Origin: Candidatus Flavonifractor merdipullorum
GTDB lineage: Bacteria; Bacillota; Clostridia; Oscillospirales; Oscillospiraceae
Assembly (NCBI GenBank): GCA_019114165.1
Contig: DXGA01000004.1
Location: 1 to 34,676, forward strand
DNA: 34,676 bases
Direction: 5' to 3'
The number at the start of each line of letters is the position of its first letter. Position 1 is the first letter of the stretch. The position numbers were made by a program, and so were the translations under genes. This document shows, in pieces, positions 21,367 to 29,433 of this stretch. The notes below the pieces were generated by a model. It was not told the origin of the DNA and made no database searches. It saw nothing but the letters and a program-made list of their open reading frames with translations.

Positions 21367-22950
21367 ATGGCGACCCAACACGCCATCGAGCTGCGGGAGC
21401 TGACCAAGACCTTCGGCGACGTGGTGGCAAACGACAAGATTTCCCTCACCCTGGACAAGGGAGAGATCCTCTCCCTGCTGGGCGAAAACGGCAGCGGCAA
21501 GACCACCCTGATGAATATGCTCTCCGGCATCTATTTCCCCGACGGCGGCGAGATCCTGGTGGACGGCCGGCCGGTGACCATCCGGTCCCCCAAGGACGCC
21601 CATGATCTGGGCATCGGCATGGTCCACCAGCATTTCAAGCTGGTGGATGTGCTGACCGCGGCGGAGAATATCATCCTGGGCCTCAAGGGCAAGGGACGGC
21701 TGGACCGGAAGGCGCTGGCCAAGGACATCCGGGCCATCAGCGAAAAATACGGCTTTGACATTGACCCCAACCAGAAGATTTACGAGATGTCGGTCTCCCA
21801 GAAGCAGGGGGTGGAGATCCTGAAAGTCCTCTACCGGGGAGCGGATATCCTCATTCTGGACGAGCCCACCGCCGTCCTCACCCCCCAGGAGACCGAAAAG
21901 CTCTTTGCCGTCCTGCGCAACATGAAGGCCGACGGCAAGGCCATTGTCATCATCACCCACAAGCTCCACGAGGTCATGTCCATTTCCGACCGCGTGGCGG
22001 TGCTCCGCAAGGGCAAATACATCGGCGCGGTGGAGACTGCCCAGACCGATCCCCAGCAGCTCACCGAGATGATGGTGGGCCGGGCGGTCAAGCTGGAGAT
22101 CGACCGCCCCAGGACTGAATACCAGGACCTGCGTCTGGAGGTCAAGGGCCTCAACTGCTTCAACGACGAAGGGGTGCAGGTCCTCAAGGACGTCAGTTTC
22201 CAGGCCAACGGCGGCGAGATTTTGGGCATTGCGGGCGTGGCCGGTTCCGGTCAGAAGGAACTGCTGGAGGCCATCGCCGGTCTTCAGAAGGTCCGCTCCG
22301 GCCATGTCTTCTACTATCCGCCCCATCCCAAGTCGGATCTGGCGGGCAAGCATGTGCCGGTGGACAAGGCGGGCGAGGAACTGGTGGGCAAGACCCCCAC
22401 GCAGATCCAGAAAATCGGCGTCTCTCTGGCCTTTGTGCCCGAGGACCGGCTGGGCATGGGCCTGGTGGCTTCCATGGACATGGTGGACAACATGATGTTG
22501 AAAACCTACCGGGAGAGCAGGGGACCGCTGGTGGACCGCAAGCCCCCCAAGGCGCTGGCCCAGAAGCTGAAAGAGGAGCTGGAGATCGTCACCCCCAGCA
22601 TTGCCACGCCGGTGCGCCGTCTGTCGGGCGGCAACGTGCAGAAGGTGCTGGTGGGCCGTGAGATCGCCTCCAGCCCCACGGTGCTCATGACGGCCTATCC
22701 CGTCCGGGGACTGGACATCAACTCTTCTTACACCATCTACCACCTCCTCAATCAGCAGAAGGAGAAGGACGTGGCCGTCATTCTGGTGGGTGAGGATCTG
22801 GACGTATTGCTGGAGCTGTGCGACCGGATTCTGGTGCTGTGCGGCGGCCAGGTAAGCGGCGTGGTGGACGGCAGGACCGCCACCAAGGAGCAGGTGGGCC
22901 TGCTCATGACCCATCTGCCCGACCGGCAGGAAGGAGGAGACAAGGCATGA
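21367..22950 (+). CDS. Nucleoside ABC importer, double ATP-binding protein
   Basis: 527 aa, two ABC domains as in the YufO/RbsA type. First half: Walker A GENGSGKTT (39-47), Q-loop VHQHFKL, a degenerate signature MSVSQKQGVEILK, and Walker B ILILDEPTA. Second half: a degenerate P-loop GVAGSGQKE, signature LSGGNVQK, and Walker B-like VLMTAYPVRGLD with no glutamate. The second site is usually non-standard in this family. It powers uptake with the two permeases that follow. ATG at 21367 after AGAGAGGTGAGCCT. Its stop overlaps the next start (ATGA). The substrate (purine nucleosides) is inferred from the BMP lipoprotein and xpt. Confidence 0.94.
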   Translation: MATQHAIELRELTKTFGDVVANDKISLTLDKGEILSLLGENGSGKTTLMNMLSGIYFPDGGEILVDGRPVTIRSPKDAHDLGIGMVHQHFKLVDVLTAAENIILGLKGKGRLDRKALAKDIRAISEKYGFDIDPNQKIYEMSVSQKQGVEILKVLYRGADILILDEPTAVLTPQETEKLFAVLRNMKADGKAIVIITHKLHEVMSISDRVAVLRKGKYIGAVETAQTDPQQLTEMMVGRAVKLEIDRPRTEYQDLRLEVKGLNCFNDEGVQVLKDVSFQANGGEILGIAGVAGSGQKELLEAIAGLQKVRSGHVFYYPPHPKSDLAGKHVPVDKAGEELVGKTPTQIQKIGVSLAFVPEDRLGMGLVASMDMVDNMMLKTYRESRGPLVDRKPPKALAQKLKEELEIVTPSIATPVRRLSGGNVQKVLVGREIASSPTVLMTAYPVRGLDINSSYTIYHLLNQQKEKDVAVILVGEDLDVLLELCDRILVLCGGQVSGVVDGRTATKEQVGLLMTHLPDRQEGGDKA

Positions 22951-24044
22951 CCAAAGAGCAGAAAGAGCCCCTCATCCGGCTGGCAAAGCGGGAGGACATC
23001 ACCGGCGGCAAGGCATGGCTCATCCGGATTCTGTCCATCGTGCTGGCCCTGGTGGCAGGCGCCCTCATTATTTTGATCCTGGGCCACAACCCGCTGGAGG
23101 TCTATTCCTCCATGGTGGGCGGCGCGCTGGGCAAGCCCCGGGTCATCCGGGAGACCGTCAAGCGGGCCATCCCGCTGCTGGGCGCGGCGCTGGCCATTGC
23201 CCCCGCCTTCAAGATGAAGTTCTGGAACATCGGCGCTGAAGGTCAGATCCTGGCGGGCGCGGTGGCGGCCACTTACTTTGGCCTTTTCTGGGCCGACCAG
23301 CTGCCCCAGCCGGCCCTGCTGCTGGTGATGGCCATTGCCTCCATCGTGGTGGGCGGACTGTGGGGCCTCATCCCCGCCGTCTTCAAGGCCAAGTGGGGCA
23401 CCAACGAGACCCTGTTTACCCTGATGCTCAACTATATCGTGCTGGGCTATGTGAAGTATCTTCAGGCCGGACCCTGGGGCGCCGACCTGAGCGCCAACGG
23501 CTACCCCAAGATCCCCATGTTTGACGCAAATGCCATGCTGCCCACCGTGCTGGGGGTGCACATCGGCTGGATCGTGGTGCTGATGATGACGGTGCTGATG
23601 TTTGTCTACCTCAAGTACTGCAAGGGCGGCTATGAGATCGCCGTGGTGGGCGAGAGCGTGCGCACCGCCCAGTACGCCGGTATGAACGTCTCCCGCATCG
23701 TCATGCGCACCATGTTCCTCTCGGGCGGCATTGCCGGTCTGGTGGGCTTTATGCAGGTCTCCGGCGCCAGCGGCAGCCTCACCGAAAACACCGCCGGCGG
23801 CATTGGCTTCACCGCCATCACCGTGGCCTGGCTGGCCAAGCTCAATCCCTTTGTGATGGTCTTTATTGCGGCGCTGCTGGCCGTGCTGGAAAAGGGCGCC
23901 GATACCATCCAGACGGTGTACGCCATCCCGGCCTCGGCGGCGGAGATGCTCACCGGCATCATCCTGTTCTTCATGCTGGGCTGTGAGTTCTTCATCAACT
24001 ATCGTCTCATCTTCCGGGGAAAGGGGGAGCACAAGCATGGATAA
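22947..24044 (+). CDS. Nucleoside ABC importer permease 1
   Basis: 365 aa, BPD_transp_2 type. A polar N terminus (1-22), then about eight to ten membrane segments. Family marks: KFWNIGAEGQILAGAVAATYFGL (the G-x-EGQ cytoplasmic loop), GTNETLFTLMLNYIVLGYVKYL, and GYEIAVVGESVRTAQYAGMNV (the coupling-helix region that contacts the ATPase). The ATG overlaps the ATPase stop by 4 nt (ATGA), with AAGGAGGAG upstream. It overlaps the following permease gene by 8 nt. It corresponds to the YufP/NupP subunit. Confidence 0.93.
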   Translation: MTKEQKEPLIRLAKREDITGGKAWLIRILSIVLALVAGALIILILGHNPLEVYSSMVGGALGKPRVIRETVKRAIPLLGAALAIAPAFKMKFWNIGAEGQILAGAVAATYFGLFWADQLPQPALLLVMAIASIVVGGLWGLIPAVFKAKWGTNETLFTLMLNYIVLGYVKYLQAGPWGADLSANGYPKIPMFDANAMLPTVLGVHIGWIVVLMMTVLMFVYLKYCKGGYEIAVVGESVRTAQYAGMNVSRIVMRTMFLSGGIAGLVGFMQVSGASGSLTENTAGGIGFTAITVAWLAKLNPFVMVFIAALLAVLEKGADTIQTVYAIPASAAEMLTGIILFFMLGCEFFINYRLIFRGKGEHKHG

Positions 24045-25023
24045 GGTCTTTACGATTTCCTTTTTGGTGGCGGCGGTGGCAGCCGGCGCGCCGCTGCTCT
24101 TCGGCACCCTGGGCGAGATCCTGACCGAGAAGTCGGGCAACCTGAACCTGGGCGTTGAGGGTATGATGTACATGGGCGGCGTGGCCGGTCTGGCCGGTGC
24201 TTACTACTATGAGCAGGCCATGGGCGCGTCGGCTTCCGGCGCGGTGGCCGCGCTGATCGGTACGGTGTGCGCCTTTTTGTGCGCCATGGTGGGCGCGCTC
24301 ATTTACAGCGTGCTGACCATCACCTTCCGGGCCAATCAAAACGTCACCGGTCTTGCCCTGACCATTTTCGGCACCGGTTTCGGCAATCTGGTGGGCGAGG
24401 CCATGGGCACCGCCGCCGGCGGCTTTGTGGCGGTGAGCCAGAACACCAAGGATGTGTTTGTGGGCGGTATTCCCGTTCTCAAGGATCTGCCCGTGGTGGG
24501 TCAGCTGCTTTTTTCCTATAACTACCTGGTCTATCTGGGCATCATTCTGGCCATTGTCATGGCCTGGTTCCTGGGCCGCACCCGCAGCGGTCTGAACCTC
24601 CGCTCGGTGGGCGAGGACCCGGCCACCGCTGACGCCGCCGGCGTCAACGTGACCCTCTACCGCTATCTGGCCACCTGCATCGGCGGCGGTATCTGCGGCC
24701 TGGGCGGCATGTATATCGTCATGGCCGAGCAGAACGGCGTCTGGGTCCATAACTGCGTGCTGGGCAAGGGCTGGATCGCCGTGGCTCTGGTCATCTTCGC
24801 CACTTGGAGCCCCGCCCGGGCCCTGCTGGGCAGTCTGGTCTTTGGCGCGCTGTCCATCCTGCGCCTCTACCTGGATTTCGGCGGCGTGCGTATGATCCCC
24901 ATTTACGACATCATCCCCTATGTGGCCACGGTGGTGGTCCTCATCGCGGTGAGCATCCGTCAGCGCCGCGAGAGCCAGCCCCCCGCCAGCCTCGGCAACG
25001 CCTACTTCCGCGAAGACCGCTGA
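24037..25023 (+). CDS. Nucleoside ABC importer permease 2
   Basis: 328 aa, second BPD_transp_2 subunit (YufQ/NupQ type). Eight or more membrane segments. ILTEKSGNLNLGVEGMMYMGGVAG (about 28-51) and GLNLRSVGEDPATADAAGVNV (about 187-207) are the family marks, the latter being the predicted coupling helix. The start overlaps permease 1 by 8 nt, with a GGGGGAG site inside the upstream gene. It is the last gene of the importer operon. Its TGA is followed immediately by the hairpin of a dispersed repeat and, 140 bp on, by a strong bidirectional terminator. Confidence 0.93.
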   Translation: MDKVFTISFLVAAVAAGAPLLFGTLGEILTEKSGNLNLGVEGMMYMGGVAGLAGAYYYEQAMGASASGAVAALIGTVCAFLCAMVGALIYSVLTITFRANQNVTGLALTIFGTGFGNLVGEAMGTAAGGFVAVSQNTKDVFVGGIPVLKDLPVVGQLLFSYNYLVYLGIILAIVMAWFLGRTRSGLNLRSVGEDPATADAAGVNVTLYRYLATCIGGGICGLGGMYIVMAEQNGVWVHNCVLGKGWIAVALVIFATWSPARALLGSLVFGALSILRLYLDFGGVRMIPIYDIIPYVATVVVLIAVSIRQRRESQPPASLGNAYFREDR

Positions 25024-25156
25024 CCTACTTTCTTTCGAGAAAGAAAGTAGGCAAAGAAAGCTTCCATAGAGCGCCCGTTCGGTAGGTTGTGCAAACTTGG
25101 ACGGCAAAGAAAGCTTCCATTAAGCGCCCGGTTCGGAAGTACGAGCAGACTTGTAC
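25024..25156 (+). repeat. Dispersed hairpin repeat, copy E (long form)
   Basis: A 28-nt hairpin (25024-25051) starts on the base after the permease stop codon. Then GGCAAAGAAAGCTTCCAT, GAGCGCCCGTTCGG, a second GGACGGCAAAGAAAGCTTCC unit and AAGCGCCCGGTTCGG. It parallels copy D, which lies on the other strand at 16466-16594. Confidence 0.88.
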
Positions 25157-25162
25157 AACACA

Positions 25163-25202
25163 AAACGGCCCCAGACCATTTTCCATTGGTCTGGGGCCGT
25201 TT
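25163..25202. terminator. Bidirectional terminator
   Basis: A perfect 16-bp stem (AAACGGCCCCAGACCA and its complement) with an 8-nt loop, between the convergent importer operon and the SDMH accessory operon. A-rich and T-rich ends let it work both ways. Confidence 0.85.
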
Positions 25203-25269
25203 CAAACTTTTGATAAAGTGCAACACAGTGCAAGAAAATATAAGGTGCTTACATAGAAGGGGCCAAAGC

Positions 25270-26019
25270 TTATCTGACCTGAAATTCCACCACAATGGAC
25301 CCGCCGCAGACCATACCCAATTCCGCGGCGGCATGGGAGAGGTCATATCCCTTTCGGGCGGAGCGCTGGCCGGAGGTCAGCAGGGCCAGCGCGTCGGTTT
25401 TGGCCTGGAACTCCACCGCGCCGCCGCCGATGGTGCCCGTACAGGAGCCGTCCGGATGGACCAGCATCCAGGTCCCCACACCACGGGGCGCGGAGCCGTG
25501 CTTTTCCACGATGGTGACCAGCACGCCCGGTTCAGAGGGAGGCGGGACCGCCGCCGGGCCCCGCTTGGACCGCACAGCGATGATCTCTGCCAGAATGGAA
25601 ATGCCGATTTCCGCCGGTGTCTGTGCCCCGATGGCCAGACCCACCGGCGAATGGACCCCGTCCAGCACCTCCTGACTAAAGCCCTGGGCCCGCATCCGCT
25701 CCATCACCGCCGCCACCTTGACCTTGCTGCCGATCATGCCCACATAGGCATACCGGCCCTTCAATACCTGGGCCAGACAGTCGGCGTCATAGGCGTGGCC
25801 CCGGGTGAGGATGACGTAATAGTCGTCATCCCGGGTGCCCAGCTGTTCCAGAGCCTCCAGAAAGGGGGCGCAGAGCACCTGAGACGCCATGGGGAAGCGG
25901 GCCTCATTGGCGAATTCCGCCCGGTCGTCAATGACCACCACTTCAAATTCCAGGTGGTCCGCCAGATAGGCCACCTCCAGCGATACATGACCGCCGCCGC
26001 ACAAGATCAGCCGTTCCAT
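25270..26019 (-). CDS. XdhC/CoxI-family protein, reversed domain order
   Basis: 249 aa. XdhC-type proteins help insert or sulfurate the molybdenum cofactor in xanthine-dehydrogenase-like enzymes. Here the NAD-binding-like Rossmann domain comes first (CGGGHVSLEVAYLAD, 7-21; VVVIDDR, 27-33; YAYVGMIGSKVK). The CoxI-type part comes last (VTIVEKHGSAPRGVGTWMLV...TGTIGGGAVE, then MVCGGSIVVEF). The usual XdhC order is the opposite. The ATG overlaps the yqeB stop by 13 nt and has AGAAGGAGG upstream, so it is the last gene of the mntP-yqeC-yqeB operon. It faces the importer operon across a terminator. Confidence 0.88.
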   Translation of the reverse strand: MERLILCGGGHVSLEVAYLADHLEFEVVVIDDRAEFANEARFPMASQVLCAPFLEALEQLGTRDDDYYVILTRGHAYDADCLAQVLKGRYAYVGMIGSKVKVAAVMERMRAQGFSQEVLDGVHSPVGLAIGAQTPAEIGISILAEIIAVRSKRGPAAVPPPSEPGVLVTIVEKHGSAPRGVGTWMLVHPDGSCTGTIGGGAVEFQAKTDALALLTSGQRSARKGYDLSHAAAELGMVCGGSIVVEFQVR

Positions 26020-26819
26020 GTGGTTCCTCCTTCTCTCTGCCGGGAAAAGTACATAAGACCCTCCAGCACGCCGCCGCCCACTGCCCGGGCCTTGTCCGAC
26101 ACCGTAAAGCAGTGGTCACGGGTGCACCGGGGGTCGATGTCGCCCGCCTTCATGCCCGCCGGAACTGTCAGTCCCTCGGGCAGCATACCACGCACTATGC
26201 CCGGCATGGCGGCGTAGACCGGGGTCTCGTCCACATGGGCTACCACCTCGCCTTTCTCCACCGTGTCGCCGATAGACGTCACCGGATGGAACACCCCCGC
26301 CTTGGGGGCGCGGATGAGCCGCTCGATGGTGTAGCCGCCCACGTCGCCCGGTACGCCCGTATTGGGGATGGCGCTTCCTTCTGTGATGAGTCGGCCCAGA
26401 TAGTGGCCCCGCTTGGTCTCCACTACGCCGTGACAGTCCACCCCAGCGGTGAAGCCGGGGCCCAGCGCCAATACGATGGGCGCGTCGGTGATGGCGGTGC
26501 CGGTGTTGTGCTTGGCCAGAATGGCGTCCACCACCGCGTCAAAGGGAAGGGCGGCGCGGATCTCTGCCGCCGGATCGGCCAGCACCGGTACCTCGCCCGC
26601 AGCAAGAGCGGACTTCACCTGGTCCACATCCTGCACCGCCCGGGCGGTGATGCCCTCCACCGTTGTGGTTCCGTCATAGCGGCACTGACAAAAGGAGACC
26701 GTCCGCCGTACCGCTGTGGGCTGGGCCAGGTCGGTCATCACTACCGGAAAACCGCTCCGGTACAGCCGTACCGCCACGCCGGTGGCCAGATCGCCCGCGC
26801 CTTTGATTAAAACCAACAT
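26007..26819 (-). CDS. yqeB: SDMH system accessory protein YqeB (EF2563 family)
   Basis: 270 aa from the ATG at 26817-26819 (MLVLIKGAGDLATGVAVRLY). The longer frame to 26945 runs back inside yqeC and is not needed. Family marks: the glycine-rich N terminus GAGDLATG, LALGPGFTAGVDCHGVVETKRGHYLGR, GDIDPRCTRDHCFTVSDKARAVGGGVLE. Members accompany selenium-dependent molybdenum hydroxylases (purine/xanthine hydroxylase relatives) and are thought to help mature their cofactor; the exact reaction is not settled. It overlaps yqeC by 13 nt upstream and the XdhC-like gene by 13 nt downstream. No hydroxylase subunits or selD/selA are in the window. Confidence 0.92.
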   Translation of the reverse strand: MLVLIKGAGDLATGVAVRLYRSGFPVVMTDLAQPTAVRRTVSFCQCRYDGTTTVEGITARAVQDVDQVKSALAAGEVPVLADPAAEIRAALPFDAVVDAILAKHNTGTAITDAPIVLALGPGFTAGVDCHGVVETKRGHYLGRLITEGSAIPNTGVPGDVGGYTIERLIRAPKAGVFHPVTSIGDTVEKGEVVAHVDETPVYAAMPGIVRGMLPEGLTVPAGMKAGDIDPRCTRDHCFTVSDKARAVGGGVLEGLMYFSRQREGGTTWNG

Positions 26820-27523
26820 GCTCCGCCACGCTCCTCTTCCGTAAAGTAAGTGACCCCGCAGGGGATTTGCTGTCTGGCCAGCAAAGAAGCGATCTCTTTC
26901 CCGGCCTGCCGCCTCCTGGCGTCGTCCGCCTTGTTCAGAAGACACCGGAAGGCCATGGATTCCGTTACATACTTTCGTCCGCCCAGGGGATGGGACAGCA
27001 AAAGGGCGACGTCCGCCGTGGTAATGAGATGGTCCATCTCCTGACCCAGCAGGGCGCAGACCTGTTGGGGGCGGTGACAGATGGCGCCGATGGGCTGGCC
27101 CAACGCGTCCAGACCGGCCACGGCCACCACCGCCTGACTCTCCGGCGGGATCACCGGCTCATGGTCGGCCGGCGCTTTCAGGGGGTGGAGCCGCGCTCCG
27201 TCGCCCTCCACCAGTACCACATCCGCCGCCGCCAGCGCCATGCCGATCTCGCCGGTGCCGGTCAGCTTGCCGTTTTGCCGCGCGCCCAGCGTGGCGATGC
27301 CGTGGGCCGCCAGCAGTGCGGGCAGCGCCCCGGCGCTGTCCGTCAGGGGAAGCCGGGGATGGGGCATGATGTGTGTGGTGGTGGTGATGACCACCGTTTT
27401 GCCCGCCAGACGGCAGGCCTGAGCCAGCGCGTACATGGTACTTGTCTTGCCGCCGCCCCCCACAAAGGTCACGCAGCGATGGACCGCCGGGTCCAGAGAG
27501 AGCGCCGTCCACAGCCCGTTCAT
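26807..27523 (-). CDS. yqeC: SDMH accessory protein YqeC
   Basis: 238 aa. P-loop GGGGKTS (22-28), VVITTTTHIMPHP (about 44-56), and LVEGDGARLHPLKAPADHEPVIPP, the characteristic stretch of the YqeC family of putative selenium-dependent hydroxylase accessory proteins. Probably a nucleotide-dependent step in cofactor maturation; the chemistry is unknown. ATG at 27521-27523, 4 nt after the mntP stop. Cotranscribed with mntP before it and yqeB after it. Confidence 0.9.
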   Translation of the reverse strand: MNGLWTALSLDPAVHRCVTFVGGGGKTSTMYALAQACRLAGKTVVITTTTHIMPHPRLPLTDSAGALPALLAAHGIATLGARQNGKLTGTGEIGMALAAADVVLVEGDGARLHPLKAPADHEPVIPPESQAVVAVAGLDALGQPIGAICHRPQQVCALLGQEMDHLITTADVALLLSHPLGGRKYVTESMAFRCLLNKADDARRRQAGKEIASLLARQQIPCGVTYFTEEERGGACWF

Positions 27524-27527
27524 TTGT

Positions 27528-28085
27528 TTAGCCTCCTGTCAGATGCTCCACCAAAATTTTAATGCCGATGCCGATGAGCACCAGTCCGCCCACCAGCTCC
27601 GCTTTCTGCTGAAAAAGACCGCCCAGCTTGCGCCCGGCCAGTCCGCCTACCACCGAAAGCGCAAAGGCCACCAGACCGATCACCGTGGCGGCCACGCCGA
27701 TCTGCACATCCATAAAGGCCATGGAGACACCCACCGCCAGCGCGTCAATGCTGGTGGCAACGGCCAGCATCACCAGCCGTCCGGCGCTCAGGTCCGTGGG
27801 GGCTTCTTCCTCTTCGCCCCCCCTCAGGGTGCCCCACACCATCCGTCCGCCGATGAGGGCCAGCAGGGTAAAGGCGATCCAGTGGTCCACGGCCACAATG
27901 TAAGTGCTCAGGCTGCTGCCCAAAAACCAGCCGATGAGCGGCATGGCGGCCTGGAAAACGCCGAAATAAAGGCCCATCTTCAAGGCCTGCTTCCAACCAA
28001 ATCCAGGCACGGAGATGCCGCTGGAGACCGACACGGCAAAGGCGTCCAGTGCCAGGCTCACAGCGATCAAGAGAATTTCCAGCAA
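27528..28085 (-). CDS. mntP: Manganese efflux pump MntP
   Basis: 185 aa from a TTG at 28083-28085 that has GGAGGG 6 nt upstream. This gives the usual MntP length and N terminus (LLEILLIAVSLALDAFAVSVSSGI). Six membrane segments; the two repeated halves each carry an Asp-containing motif (SLALDAFAVSVS and ATSIDALAVGVSMAF), which line the Mn2+ path in the family. A frame extension to 28145 would run through the promoter. It is the first gene of the operon with yqeC, yqeB and the XdhC-like gene, an unusual partner. The short leader leaves no room for the yybP-ykoY manganese riboswitch often found before this family. Confidence 0.92.
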   Translation of the reverse strand: MLEILLIAVSLALDAFAVSVSSGISVPGFGWKQALKMGLYFGVFQAAMPLIGWFLGSSLSTYIVAVDHWIAFTLLALIGGRMVWGTLRGGEEEEAPTDLSAGRLVMLAVATSIDALAVGVSMAFMDVQIGVAATVIGLVAFALSVVGGLAGRKLGGLFQQKAELVGGLVLIGIGIKILVEHLTGG

Positions 28086-28115
28086 AAAAATCCCTCCAAA
28101 CAAGATAGTCTTTTC

Positions 28116-28121
28116 ATTATA
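28116..28121 (-). promoter_or_regulatory. Extended -10 promoter for mntP-yqeCB-xdhC operon
   Basis: Minus strand TG-C-TATAAT, a consensus extended -10, 30 bp before the mntP start. The -35 is poor (TGGCGT), which extended -10 promoters tolerate. Confidence 0.7.
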
Positions 28122-28157
28122 GCACATGGGGAAAGGGGACGCCACGGGTATTTCCGC

Positions 28158-28186
28158 TTGCCGGAGGGAGAGGGAAATGGTATATT
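28158..28186 (+). promoter_or_regulatory. Promoter for tadA
   Basis: TTGCCG (28158-28163), 17 bp, TATATT (28181-28186) preceded by TGG (extended -10). Start expected near 28193. Divergent from the mntP promoter. Confidence 0.72.
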
Positions 28187-28216
28187 GAGAAGAAAACGAG
28201 CAAAGGAGCGGATGGA

Positions 28217-28705
28217 ATGGAGCACGCCGACTATATGCGTCAGGCGCTGGCGCTGGCCCGGGAGGCCATGGAGGAGGGCGAGGTGCCGGTGGGATGCGTC
28301 ATCGTGTGGGAGGACGGGCGCGTGGTAGGCCGGGGCCGCAACCGGCGGGAGGTGGACAAGTGCGCCCTGGCCCACGCGGAGCTGGAGGCCATCCGGCAGG
28401 CCAATGAGACTCTGGGCGGCTGGCGGCTCCACAAGGCCACCCTCTATGTGACCCTGGAGCCCTGCCCCATGTGTGCCGGCGGCATCCTCAACGCCCGCAT
28501 TCCCCAGGTCTGGTACGGCGCCGCCGACCCCAAGGCAGGCTGCTGCGGCTCGGTGCTGGATCTCTACGACAACCCCTTCAACCACCATCCCCAGGTCCAC
28601 ACCGGCCTGTTGGAGGAGGAGTGTTCCGCGCTGCTGCGGGAATTCTTTCAGCGTTTAAGGGAAAAACGAAAAAAGAGTTCATCATTCCGTAAAGAAATGA
28701 CCTGA
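28217..28705 (+). CDS. tadA: tRNA adenosine(34) deaminase TadA
   Basis: 162 aa. Converts A34 to inosine in the tRNA-Arg(ACG) wobble position. Zinc-site motifs HAE (53-55; His53 ligand, Glu55 proton shuttle) and PCPMC (82-86; Cys83 and Cys86 ligands). VGCVIVWEDG, TLYVTLEPCPMCAGGI and the YGAADPKAGCCGSVLDLYDNPFNHHP stretch fit TadA better than guanine or cytidine deaminases. ATG at 28217 with AGGAG 8 nt upstream. Single-gene unit ending before a terminator. Although it neighbours purine genes, a free-base deaminase role is less likely given the TadA-type C-terminal region (CSALLREFFQRLR). Confidence 0.94.
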   Translation: MEHADYMRQALALAREAMEEGEVPVGCVIVWEDGRVVGRGRNRREVDKCALAHAELEAIRQANETLGGWRLHKATLYVTLEPCPMCAGGILNARIPQVWYGAADPKAGCCGSVLDLYDNPFNHHPQVHTGLLEEECSALLREFFQRLREKRKKSSSFRKEMT

Positions 28706-28786
28706 ATTTTTGTAACAAATATCCGGTATCCTAATACCATCAAGTGTTGAGACTCTTCTTTTTTCATTCTATCCTCCAAAGACGGC

Positions 28787-28815
28787 AAAGAGCGGCGCGT
28801 TTTGCGCCGCTCTTT
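28787..28815. terminator. Bidirectional terminator between tadA and tetR
   Basis: A perfect 12-bp stem AAAGAGCGGCGC / GCGCCGCTCTTT with a 5-nt loop, between convergent genes. The A/T ends of the stem serve both strands. 28706-28786 is AT-rich with nothing recognised. Confidence 0.85.
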
Positions 28816-28817
28816 TG

Positions 28818-29417
28818 CTATGCCTTCATTTCGATCAGACCGTTGCGGATGAGCCGGTCGGCCAGTTCCGCCATCTCCTCCGGAGAGCGGTCGAAGCCGC
28901 GGGCCGTCCAGGTCCGGATGAGACTGACGGCCCCCGCCACGACAAACTCCAGCTCATAGTTGCCCCGCTCCATAAAGTCGATGGCATAGAGCCCCCGCCA
29001 CTCGCCCACGCACCGCTCATAGATCAGGCTGCTCAGCCGCTGAAAGAACCGCTGGTCGGCGTGAATGTTGAGCAGCGCTTCGCACACAGCGGCGTTTTTT
29101 CGGGCAAAGTAAAATACATCGGACAAAATGGGCCGAAGGCCCCGCTGAAGCTCCTCATTGGTGTAGGCATCCAATAAAGTGTTGAATTCAGCGATCAGCC
29201 CCTGCTCGGTCTGCTCCAGCAAGTCGTAGATATCCCGGTAATGCCGGTAAAAGGTGCCCCGGTTGATATCAGCCAGACGGGTCAGCTCCTGCACCGTGAT
29301 GTCCTGCACGTTTTTCTGGGCCATCAGTTCCGCCATGGCCTTTTGCAGCTGGGTCCGGGTCTTGCGCACGCGCGGGTCTTCCTTCGTTTGTGAAACATCT
29401 TTGCGCCGTTCGTTCAT
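28818..29417 (-). CDS. TetR/AcrR-family regulator
   Basis: 199 aa. N-terminal HTH: KTRTQLQKAMAELMAQKNVQDITVQEL (19-45), then RLADINRGTFYRHYRDIYDLLEQ (47-69), the TetR recognition-helix signature. The C-terminal ligand domain resembles the DhaS-like TetR_C_8 group. ATG at 29415-29417 with AGAGAGGTG upstream. It is divergent from the two-gene ABC exporter, and the shared 142-bp gap holds repeated CAACAC-TGTTCC motifs. It therefore probably represses that exporter; the inducer is unknown. Confidence 0.92.
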   Translation of the reverse strand: MNERRKDVSQTKEDPRVRKTRTQLQKAMAELMAQKNVQDITVQELTRLADINRGTFYRHYRDIYDLLEQTEQGLIAEFNTLLDAYTNEELQRGLRPILSDVFYFARKNAAVCEALLNIHADQRFFQRLSSLIYERCVGEWRGLYAIDFMERGNYELEFVVAGAVSLIRTWTARGFDRSPEEMAELADRLIRNGLIEMKA

Positions 29418-29433
29418 TATGCAACACCTCTCT

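Noticed and set aside
26820-26945. Longer N terminus for YqeB
   Set aside because: The added residues lie inside yqeC and are Arg/Gly-rich with no family match; the ATG at 26819 fits the family start GAGDLATG.
28086-28110. yybP-ykoY manganese riboswitch before mntP
   Set aside because: The predicted leader is about 25-30 nt, too short for the aptamer.
28217-28705. Guanine or cytidine deaminase of purine catabolism
   Set aside because: The C-terminal region and spacing of the zinc motifs fit TadA, despite the purine-related neighbours.
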